Part shown: piece by piece, positions 57,325-64,000 of the stretch
Layout of the letters: each line of letters begins with the position of its first letter
How positions within the stretch are numbered: the first letter of the stretch is position 1
From: Flavobacterium sp. LHD-85
GTDB taxonomy: Bacteria; Bacteroidota; Bacteroidia; Flavobacteriales; Flavobacteriaceae
Length of the DNA stretch: 64,000 nucleotides
Reading direction: 5' to 3'
Assembly: GCF_030929595.1 (NCBI RefSeq)
Contig: NZ_JAVFVR010000005.1
Coordinates: 310,001 to 374,000 of the forward strand
Translations under genes and position numbers: made by a program
The notes under the pieces: generated by a model
Seen by the model: the letters and a program-made list of their open reading frames with translations, nothing else
Told to the model about the DNA's origin: nothing
Database searches by the model: none

Positions 57325-57985
57325 AAGATTTTGATAATTTTCTAATTGCCACATTATCAAATTGCCACATTTTCTCATTTATCAATTTTGATAAAATCCC
57401 CTTTTAAGTTGAATTTTAATTCTAAACCATTGGTTAATTTTGTTTCGTAGCCAGAACTTCCAAGTTCGATTTTGGTTACATCTTCTTTTGGGAAATTCGA
57501 TTTTATATAAGAAGCAATTTTTTTCGGGATAATAGATTTTGGAATTTTTCCTGTTTTAGCATCCACTTCTTTCCAGTTTCCTTTTTTGTCAAATTCAATT
57601 TCAATCTTGTTGTCAAACTGAACTTTATATTCGGTAGAAAGAATTTCTTTGTCTTCTAAGATATAACTCGGTTTTTTAGATCCAAAATGGGTTTTTAAGA
57701 AGGTTTGAGCATTTCCTGGTAAAGCTTCTTTTTTAATTACAGTTTTTTGAGCATTTGCAGAAAAACCAAACAGCAATCCTGCAATTATGTAAACAGCTAG
57801 TTTTAATTTTGTTCTCATATTTTACTGATTTTTAAAATTATAGGACAAGTTAAGGCTAAAATTTTGAAATACGGTAAAACCAATTGAGGTTTTGTTCATT
57901 GCAATTTAGGTGTTATTTAATAGGTGTATTATCTAATTGACACATTTTCAAAATTATCTAATTATCAAATTGGCACATTATCTAA
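57325..57985. repeat. CTAATTG(C)CACATTATC elements around the PepSY-like gene
   Basis: Short related stretches such as TCTAATTGCCACATTATCAA (57342-57361) lie behind the PepSY-like gene and TCTAATTGACACATTTTCAA (57933-57952) and CAAATTGGCACATTATCTAA (57966-57985) before it. They form no obvious hairpin and are probably relics of a spreading intergenic repeat. Confidence 0.5.
57375..57818 (-). CDS. PepSY-like periplasmic protein
   Basis: A 147-residue exported protein: signal peptide ending in FGFSANAQ, then two similar blocks of about 60 residues (ALPGNAQTFLKTHFGSKKPSYILEDKEILSTEYKVQF and IPKKIASYIKSNFPKEDVTKIELGSSGYETKLTNG), the pattern of PepSY-like (DUF2874) proteins. The second block ends in LEFNL-like beta strands. 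Such proteins bind or inhibit peptidases or act as periplasmic sensors; its partner is unknown. It is a single-gene unit. Confidence 0.83.
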   Translation of the reverse strand: MRTKLKLAVYIIAGLLFGFSANAQKTVIKKEALPGNAQTFLKTHFGSKKPSYILEDKEILSTEYKVQFDNKIEIEFDKKGNWKEVDAKTGKIPKSIIPKKIASYIKSNFPKEDVTKIELGSSGYETKLTNGLELKFNLKGDFIKIDK

Positions 57986-58000
57986 TTAAATCTATCTTTG
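57970..58000 (+). promoter_or_regulatory. Bacteroidota promoter of the ABC-F gene
   Basis: TTG (57970-57972), 20-bp spacer, TATCTTTG (57993-58000), about 65 bp before the ATG at 58065. Confidence 0.55.
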
Positions 58001-58064
58001 CAGCACGAAAAAAATGGGTAGTCAGATAAACGATTAACCGATTAAATAAAATTCACAAACACAA

Positions 58065-59699
58065 ATGATTACAGTTAACGATATTTCGGTTCAATTTGGT
58101 GGAACTACACTTTTTAGCGATGTTTCTTTTGCTATTAATGAAAATGATAAAATTGCCCTTATGGGTAAAAATGGTGCGGGAAAATCGACACTTTTAAAGA
58201 TAATTGCTGGTGCAAACAAACCTTCAACTGGAAGTATTTCTGCTCCAAAAGAGGCTGTAATCGCTTATTTGCCACAGCATTTGCTTACTGAAGACGGTGC
58301 AACGGTTATGGAAGAAGCATCAAAAGCTTTCAGTGAAATTTTTAAAATGAAATCTGAAATTGATGATATCAATGAACAGTTGACTGTTCGTACCGATTAT
58401 GAAAGTGACGAATACATGAAATTGATCGAAAGAGTTTCTGACTTAAGCGAGAAATTTTATGCTATTGAAGAAGTGAACTACGAAGCAGAAGTTGAGAAAA
58501 TATTAGTTGGTTTAGGTTTTGAAAGAGAAGATTTTGCACGTCAAACTTCGGAATTTTCAGGAGGATGGAGAATGCGTATCGAATTGGCTAAGATTTTGTT
58601 GAGAAAACCAGATTTGATTTTGCTGGATGAGCCTACCAACCACATGGATATCGAGAGTATCCAATGGTTAGAAGATTTCTTATTGACTCAGGCAAAAGCA
58701 GTTGTGGTAATCTCGCACGATAGAGCGTTTGTAGATAATATTACAAATAGAACTATCGAAGTTACGATGGGAAGAATTTACGATTACAAAGCAAAATATT
58801 CTCATTACTTAGAATTAAGAAAAGATCGTAGAATTCACCAGCAGAAAGCGTATGATGAACAGCAAAAAATGATTGCTGAGAATCGTGCTTTCATTGAACG
58901 TTTCAGAGGAACATTTTCTAAGACTGATGCAGTTCAATCTCGTGTTAAAATGCTTGAGAAGCTTGAAATTGTAGAGGTTGATGAAGTTGATACATCTGCA
59001 TTGCGTTTAAAATTTCCACCAGCGGCACGTTCTGGTCAATATCCTGTTATTGTAAAAGAAATGTCTAAAGCGTACGGAGATCATGTTGTATTTAAAGATG
59101 CAAACATTGTAATCGAGCGTGGACAAAAAGTAGCTTTTGTTGGAAAAAATGGTGAAGGTAAATCGACCATGATTAAAGCGATCATGAAAGAAATTGGCGT
59201 TGATTCTGGAAGCGTTGAAATCGGACATAATGCACAAATCGGATATTTTGCTCAAAATCAAGCCGCTTTATTAGATGAGAATGCAACTATTTTTGAAACA
59301 ATCGATAGTATTGCAGTTGGAGATATTAGAACACAGATTAAAAATATCTTAGGAGCTTTTATGTTCCAAGGAGACGATATTACTAAAAAAGTAAAAGTGC
59401 TTTCTGGAGGAGAAAAAACACGTTTGGCAATGATTAAATTGTTGTTGGAGCCTGTTAACTTATTGATTCTGGATGAGCCTTCGAATCACTTGGATATGAA
59501 AACTAAAGACATTATTAAAGATGCTTTAAGAGATTTTGACGGAACTTTAATCTTGGTTTCTCACGATCGTGATTTCCTTGACGGATTAGCAACTAAGGTT
59601 TTCGAATTCGGAAATAAACGAGTAAAAGAACATTTTGAAGATGTTGCAGGTTTCTTAGCGCATAAGAAAATGGATTCTATGAGAGAAATCGAGAAATAA
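58065..59699 (+). CDS. ABC-F family ATPase
   Basis: A 544-residue soluble protein with two ABC ATPase domains and no membrane part. Walker A GKNGAGKS (35-42) and GKNGEGKS (about 364-371), signatures FSGGWRMRIELAKIL and LSGGEKTRLAMIKLL, Walker B LILLDEPTNHMD and LLILDEPSNHLD, joined by the P-site tRNA interaction linker (about 240-315, RKDRRIHQQKAYDEQQ). ABC-F proteins act on the ribosomal E site, either as translation factors (EttA, YbiT) or as ribosome-protection resistance factors. The short linker and chromosomal context suggest a housekeeping YbiT-like factor. Confidence 0.92.
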   Translation: MITVNDISVQFGGTTLFSDVSFAINENDKIALMGKNGAGKSTLLKIIAGANKPSTGSISAPKEAVIAYLPQHLLTEDGATVMEEASKAFSEIFKMKSEIDDINEQLTVRTDYESDEYMKLIERVSDLSEKFYAIEEVNYEAEVEKILVGLGFEREDFARQTSEFSGGWRMRIELAKILLRKPDLILLDEPTNHMDIESIQWLEDFLLTQAKAVVVISHDRAFVDNITNRTIEVTMGRIYDYKAKYSHYLELRKDRRIHQQKAYDEQQKMIAENRAFIERFRGTFSKTDAVQSRVKMLEKLEIVEVDEVDTSALRLKFPPAARSGQYPVIVKEMSKAYGDHVVFKDANIVIERGQKVAFVGKNGEGKSTMIKAIMKEIGVDSGSVEIGHNAQIGYFAQNQAALLDENATIFETIDSIAVGDIRTQIKNILGAFMFQGDDITKKVKVLSGGEKTRLAMIKLLLEPVNLLILDEPSNHLDMKTKDIIKDALRDFDGTLILVSHDRDFLDGLATKVFEFGNKRVKEHFEDVAGFLAHKKMDSMREIEK

Positions 59700-59719
59700 T
59701 ATTTTTCAACATAAATTTC

Positions 59720-59757
59720 AAAAGGGCATAAGTTTTAATCTTATGCCCTTTTTTTTA
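59720..59757 (+). terminator. Terminator of the ABC-F gene
   Basis: AAAAGGGCATAAG (59720-59732) pairs with CTTATGCCCTTTT (59740-59752), then a T run. Confidence 0.8.
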
Positions 59758-59933
59758 TTTAAAATCCATAACAGTATTTTAATGCAATTTTTTTTACATA
59801 AAATATCTTTTTTTGTTATTTTAGTGTTTCCATTCCGTGTTGACTACAAGCAGTTAACTTTTGATCTCAAGAATAAAGAGCTGATTTTTAAATTGGCTAT
59901 ATAAGCATTAATGTTTCAATTTATTTTAAGCCT

Positions 59934-61106
59934 ATGAGTAAAAGTCTACTAATGCCAATTTTTTTTCTTTTTTTTTTAACGCCAATTTTTTTACAAGCCC
60001 AAGGCGATTTGAATCAAGGAGCCGATAAAACCGATAAAACTGATAAAAAGGAGAATGGAGAAGTAAAATATCCGCAGTTTCAGTTAAAAGGACTGCTTCA
60101 GGCGAGATATCTGGAAAGTTTTGGTGATAATGTAGATGTTTTAGGAACTCAGCATTCAACAGGAGATGCAACACAAAGTTCTTTTGATATAAAGAGGATG
60201 CGTGTTGGTCTAAATACCAAACTAAGCGAGACAACAGAAATTGTAATTCTGGTAAATTTGGCAGATTTTAAGTCAGATACAAAAGGTAAAGTTCTTGAAA
60301 ATGCCTACGGAAAATATACTTTCAATAAATATATTGCCTTAACAGGAGGGCAGTTTCGTCCTGCTTTTGGTATTGAGGAGCTTGTTCCGGTAGATATTAT
60401 TAAGTCTTTCGATTTTTCGAACCAGTATTATGAATTTGGAAAAAATGGATGGACGAGTTTTCAAATTGGAGCATCGGCAACGGGAGCTTTTGATATTGGG
60501 AAAATCCCTGTAAATTATGCTGTTTCGGTAATAAATGGAAATGGGAAAAACCAAGAAATGGATAAGGATAACGGAAAACAATTTTCTTCAAGATGGGTTT
60601 TTGGTTTGTCAAAAGAGTATGAGATTAATTTAGGTTTAAACGGTGGCTTCGGAAAAGTTTTTAAAGAAGATGTTTTTGCAATTGGAGCAGATTTTACCAG
60701 TGATTTTAAATTGACTGATAAACTTAGTTTTGATTTGCAGATAGAATATAAGCAAGGAACAAACCATAATTTGTACTATTCCCTGCCAGTTGAAAGCCGG
60801 ACAGATAATGTTGCCGATTATCAAATGCGTGGCATTTATTTTCTGCCAAACTTTAGATATACTGTAAATTATCAAAAACTCACAGCGCTTGAATTGTCGT
60901 GTCGTTACGAAACTTTCGATCCTAGTTATAAAATCAATTCAAATGTGCGCACTACTTACACGCCAATGGTTAGTTTAGAATTCGGAAAATCGTATACAGG
61001 CCGTATCGAAATGGGATTTGAAATTGACAGATTCGATAAAAGTATCCCAGATACATCAACCTACAATGATAACCTGTTTTTAATACAGTTACAGCTTAGA
61101 ATTTAA
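59934..61106 (+). CDS. Phosphate-selective porin O/P-like outer-membrane protein
   Basis: A 390-residue exported barrel: signal peptide ending FLQAQ, a charged linker with tandem KTDKT, then the OprO/OprP-like domain with FQLKGLLQARYLESFGD, FDIKRMRVGLNTKLSETTEI, GGQFRPAFGIEELVP and a closing aromatic strand (LFLIQLQLRI). Members form trimeric anion-selective channels. It is followed after 20 bp by a DASS symporter gene, so the pair probably takes up an anion (dicarboxylate, sulfate or phosphate). The specificity is not fixed by sequence. Confidence 0.85.
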   Translation: MSKSLLMPIFFLFFLTPIFLQAQGDLNQGADKTDKTDKKENGEVKYPQFQLKGLLQARYLESFGDNVDVLGTQHSTGDATQSSFDIKRMRVGLNTKLSETTEIVILVNLADFKSDTKGKVLENAYGKYTFNKYIALTGGQFRPAFGIEELVPVDIIKSFDFSNQYYEFGKNGWTSFQIGASATGAFDIGKIPVNYAVSVINGNGKNQEMDKDNGKQFSSRWVFGLSKEYEINLGLNGGFGKVFKEDVFAIGADFTSDFKLTDKLSFDLQIEYKQGTNHNLYYSLPVESRTDNVADYQMRGIYFLPNFRYTVNYQKLTALELSCRYETFDPSYKINSNVRTTYTPMVSLEFGKSYTGRIEMGFEIDRFDKSIPDTSTYNDNLFLIQLQLRI

Positions 61107-61126
61107 TTCACTTAATTTTTGTTTTT

Positions 61127-62557
61127 ATGAAAGAAGTAAAAATTCCACAGACCTTAATTACGCTGGCAGTTTTAGTTGCCATTTGGTTTATTCCAGCTCC
61201 AGAAGGCGTTGTGACAGAAGCTTGGCATTTATTTGCCATTTTCGTAGCTACTATTTTAGGAATCATCTTAAAAGCAGCTCCGATGGGAACAATGTGCATG
61301 ATTGCAATCGCTTTGACAGCAATGTCTCAGGTATTGGCTCCGGGAGATCCTGGAAAATCGATCACATTAGCGCTAAAAGGATTTGGCGATAAAGTAATCT
61401 GGCTGATTGGAATTTCATTTTTTATAGCAAGAGGATTTATAAAAACAGGTCTTGGAAATAGAATTGCTTTTTTATTCATAAAAATATTCGGAAAAAGTTC
61501 TCTGGGATTAGCATATGGCTTAGGATTGGCAGATTTGGTTTTAGCGCCTGCCGTTCCAAGTAATACGGCTAGAGGTGGAGGAATTGTTTATCCGATTATG
61601 AAATCTATGTCGATGAGTTTTGGCTCAATGCCAGATAAGCCAGAAACGCATAGAAAATTAGGGGCTTATTTGACCTTGAATAGTTATAATATGAATCTGA
61701 TTGCTTCTTCTATGTTTTTAACAGGGACGGCAAGTAATCCGATGTGTCAGAAGTTTGCTTTGAATTTAGGTATAAAAATCAGCTGGATGTCATGGGCGGC
61801 TGCGGCAATTGTTCCGGGGTTATGTGCTTTTATTGTCATTCCGTTTGTGCTGTATAAAATTTATCCGCCAGAATTAAAAAAGACGGGAGATGCTCCACAG
61901 ATTGCAACGCAGAAATTGAAAGAAATGGGCGCCATAACAAGAGATGAGTGGATGATGCTGCTAACATTTTTTATTCTGCTTTTCCTTTGGATGACAGGAG
62001 ATCTGCTTTCTATTGATGCAACAACAACAGCTTTTATCGGATTGGTAATTTTACTTTTAACGTCGGTATTGACTTGGGATGATGTAAAAGCCGAAAAAGG
62101 GGCTTGGGATACTATTGTGTGGTTTTCTGTTCTGGTAATGATGGCCAGTTCGCTTAACGAATTGGGTTTTATCGCATGGTTTAGCGATTTGGTAAAAGCA
62201 GAAATTGGCGGATTAAGCTGGCAAATGGCTTTTCCGATTATTATATTAGTGTATTTCTTTAGCCATTATCTTTTTGCAAGTGCAACCGCACACGTTGCAG
62301 CAATGTATGCGGCTTTACTTGGTGTTGGTGTTTCGCTCGGAATTCCGGGGTTATTGCTAGCATTTATGCTTGGTTTTGTCGGATCTCTTTACGGAACTTT
62401 AACTCATTATGGTCATGGCCCGGCACCTGTGTTTTTCGGGAGCGGTTACGTTGACCTAAAGAGCTGGTGGGTCAAAGGGCTTATAACTGGTTTGGTTATG
62501 CTCTTTATTTATATGGTAATAGGAGGATTGTGGCTCCGAATTATTGGGTATTTTTAG
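61127..62557 (+). CDS. DASS-family anion:Na+ symporter
   Basis: A 476-residue inner-membrane carrier with 11-13 helices. The first SNT motif is PSNTARGGG (about 144-152), and a second SN-containing loop, TGTASNPM (about 202-209), aligns with the conserved hairpin; further marks are the Trp-rich helices (IVWFSVLVMMASSLNELGF). The protein resembles plastidic and bacterial 2-oxoglutarate/malate or CitT-type carriers. It should bring a C4-C6 dicarboxylate or tricarboxylate across the inner membrane, supplied through the porin encoded just upstream. Its stop overlaps the stop of the convergent GNAT gene by 4 bp. Confidence 0.88.
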   Translation: MKEVKIPQTLITLAVLVAIWFIPAPEGVVTEAWHLFAIFVATILGIILKAAPMGTMCMIAIALTAMSQVLAPGDPGKSITLALKGFGDKVIWLIGISFFIARGFIKTGLGNRIAFLFIKIFGKSSLGLAYGLGLADLVLAPAVPSNTARGGGIVYPIMKSMSMSFGSMPDKPETHRKLGAYLTLNSYNMNLIASSMFLTGTASNPMCQKFALNLGIKISWMSWAAAAIVPGLCAFIVIPFVLYKIYPPELKKTGDAPQIATQKLKEMGAITRDEWMMLLTFFILLFLWMTGDLLSIDATTTAFIGLVILLLTSVLTWDDVKAEKGAWDTIVWFSVLVMMASSLNELGFIAWFSDLVKAEIGGLSWQMAFPIIILVYFFSHYLFASATAHVAAMYAALLGVGVSLGIPGLLLAFMLGFVGSLYGTLTHYGHGPAPVFFGSGYVDLKSWWVKGLITGLVMLFIYMVIGGLWLRIIGYF

Positions 62558-62856
62558 ATTCTAATTCCTGGAGGAAGTAGCTCTTTATATTTAGGATTTT
62601 TTTTGAAAAACGAAACAATCTTTGGATGGATAGGAACTACTCTGTAATTTTTTTCAGAACTTAACTCTAGTATGTTTTTAAGTAAAGTGTTGATCGTTTC
62701 TTCGTTCTCGAAAGAATCAGGTTTGTTGATTTTGGTTAAAAAGATTTTCTTTTCTTGAAATTGATACTCAACTGCCAACATTCCTTCAGGAATAACAGTT
62801 TCGAATTGGCGTGCAAATGTGTTGTCTTTGATTTCCATAGTTACAGATGTTTCCAT
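62554..62856 (-). CDS. Small GNAT (YjdJ/NATD1-like) acetyltransferase-domain protein
   Basis: A 100-residue protein of the compact GNAT group. The visible parts are FETVIPEGMLAVEYQFQEKKIFLTKI, an internal helix and VVPIHPKIVSFFKKNPKYKELLPPGIRI at the end, which matches the C-terminal half of the YjdJ/NATD1 family. The acetyl-CoA loop is shorter than in full GNATs. The substrate is unknown. An alternative ATG at 62838 would remove 6 residues. A -7 box lies at 62962-62969. Confidence 0.75.
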   Translation of the reverse strand: METSVTMEIKDNTFARQFETVIPEGMLAVEYQFQEKKIFLTKINKPDSFENEETINTLLKNILELSSEKNYRVVPIHPKIVSFFKKNPKYKELLPPGIRI

Positions 62857-62961
62857 AGTAATTTCTTGTTAGGTTATTGGTAAATAGTGAATTTGGGACT
62901 CGAAACAAGTATTGAAAGAAAATTCTTTATAAGATTTAAAATCAAAAAATATTTCGAAATG

Positions 62962-62969
62962 CAAAGGTA
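62962..62969 (-). promoter_or_regulatory. -7 promoter element of the small GNAT gene
   Basis: TACCTTTG on the minus strand, about 105 bp before the ATG at 62856. Confidence 0.35.
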
Positions 62970-63150
62970 ATCATTTGATTTTCAATATTAAATTATTTTT
63001 TGCAGCTGTAAACTTTAAGTTATCGTTTCGAAGTTTGATTTTTTGCGTGAGGTGCAATAAATAGGTCTGAAATTTGATTATCATGATATTAAAAAAAGGT
63101 AACTTTATTTTTTAGAATAAATATCCTAATGGTAATTTCATTTTAATGTT

Positions 63151-63807
63151 ATGAGTAAAATTCCAGTTTATTTTATGCCAGGTTTGGCAGCAAGTTCGTC
63201 TATTTTTGAAAGAATAAAATTGGATGAAACTATTTTTGAGACACATCTTTTGGAATGGGAAATTCCAAATTCAAAAGAATCTTTATCAGATTATGCACTT
63301 CGAATTAGTAAAAATATAAAACACGAAAATCCGGTTTTAATAGGAGTTTCTTTTGGCGGAATCCTAGTGCAGGAAATTTCGAAACATATCAAAACTCGAA
63401 AAGTAATTATTATATCGAGTGTAAGAAGCAATCATGAATTTCCTAGAAGAATGAAAATAGGGAAGTCTACGAAAGCTTATAAACTAATTCCGATGCAGCT
63501 GATTCTGAATATTGAGAAGCTGGCGAAATTTTCGTTTGGAGAAAAAGTCAATAAGAGAATTAAGTTGTACGAGAAATTTTTATCTGTCCGTGACTTAGGT
63601 TATCTGCAATGGGCTGTAGAAAGTGTAATTTTATGGGATCGAGATAAAATTGACGAAAATGTAGTTCACATTCACGGAGATAAAGATGATGTTTTTCCGA
63701 TTAAATATATTGATAAATGCATTTTAGTTAAAGGAGGAACGCATATTATGATTCTTAATAAGTATAAATGGCTGAATGAGAATTTGCCTTCGATTATACT
63801 TGATTAA
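63151..63807 (+). CDS. Alpha/beta hydrolase
   Basis: A 218-residue cytoplasmic hydrolase without signal peptide. The nucleophile is Ser67 in IGVSFGG, with the Asp in HGDKDDVFP and the His in KGGTHIMI near the C terminus, so a complete triad is present. The start YFMPGLAASSSIFE holds the oxyanion loop. The small size and the EFPRRMKIGKS cap region give no clear substrate. It stands alone near the window edge. Confidence 0.82.
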   Translation: MSKIPVYFMPGLAASSSIFERIKLDETIFETHLLEWEIPNSKESLSDYALRISKNIKHENPVLIGVSFGGILVQEISKHIKTRKVIIISSVRSNHEFPRRMKIGKSTKAYKLIPMQLILNIEKLAKFSFGEKVNKRIKLYEKFLSVRDLGYLQWAVESVILWDRDKIDENVVHIHGDKDDVFPIKYIDKCILVKGGTHIMILNKYKWLNENLPSIILD

Positions 63808-63855
63808 ATTCCAATTTTAAAAATTATAAATTCCAATTCTTTACCTATGTAGTTT

Positions 63856-63955
63856 TGTCATTATGAGGGACAAAGGATCGCACTAGAAACTCCGTGCAGA
63901 GAATCATTAATCTTTGTCGGCCTAAGAGTACGATCCTTTGTTTTTCAGCATGACA
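63856..63955. repeat. Nested inverted repeat with TGTCAT/ATGACA ends
   Basis: TGTCAT (63856-63861) is mirrored by ATGACA (63950-63955), and CAAAGGATCG (63871-63880) by CGATCCTTTG (63931-63940). It fills most of the last 190 bp, which hold no gene. Confidence 0.6.
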
Positions 63956-64000
63956 TATCAAACGCTACAGATTTTTCAATTCTTTTAATTCCTTACTAAG

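Overview
The window reads as a chromosomal segment of a Flavobacterium-like member of the Bacteroidota. The evidence is the low G+C content, Bacteroidota-type promoters (TAnnTTTG near -7, often with TTG 19 bp upstream), a flavobacterial 6S RNA locus next to zapA, type B ribosomal protein L31, FecI/FecR/TonB-receptor signalling, many small outer-membrane barrels, and families such as DUF4249, DUF4290, DUF5686 and DUF4199. I see no insertion sequence, prophage, CRISPR array or rRNA operon. Most of the sequence is ordinary core genome, broken up by repeat-rich intergenic gaps.

Layout. 1-3.8 kb: end of an AraC-type regulator, a DUF6642-like protein, a nucleosidase, an AT-rich pocket of orphan proteins (one frameshifted at a T9 tract), and a sirtuin. 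4.1-7.2 kb: a secreted GH2 glucuronidase-like enzyme, an MgtC-like membrane protein and an acetyltransferase. 7.3-12.5 kb: one reverse-strand unit for trans-envelope signalling and uptake (ECF sigma, a 69-residue orphan, FecR, an STN-type TonB receptor, a DUF4249 lipoprotein). 12.8-15.5 kb: lipoprotein plus CPA2 antiporter. 15.6-18.8 kb: a MocR-type regulator operon with a direct-repeat operator, then small genes. 18.8-19.3 kb: a tRNA(CAT) gene, a GIY-YIG nuclease and a duplicated tRNA 3' end. 19.5-25.3 kb: housekeeping genes (aminodeoxychorismate lyase-like, YqgE, HU, fmt, recQ). 25.8-33.8 kb: a hydrolase, DUF493, DUF4290, murA, a CDF transporter, DUF5686 and aroQ. 33.9-38.1 kb: six small outer-membrane barrel genes, five on the plus strand, each with its own promoter and terminator. 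38.2-43.2 kb: xerD, a histidine kinase, and the operon zapB-like/zapA/6S RNA/rny. 43.4-48.4 kb: an M23 peptidase, a TonB receptor and a calcium-loop lipoprotein. 48.8-55.6 kb: DUF2971, an MsbA-like ABC exporter, phosphosugar mutase, GT2, DUF4199 and L31. 56-64 kb: a GlmU-like protein, a PepSY-like protein, an ABC-F ATPase, a porin/DASS transporter pair, a small GNAT and a hydrolase.

The most unusual features are the GIY-YIG gene enclosed by a duplicated tRNA 3' end, several dispersed palindromic repeat families that share one two-hairpin layout, the barrel-gene array between aroQ and xerD, the 30-bp-spaced repeats in front of the MocR operon, and a MurA with Asp in place of the fosfomycin-target Cys. 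Functions are read from motifs and family memory only; no database search was run.
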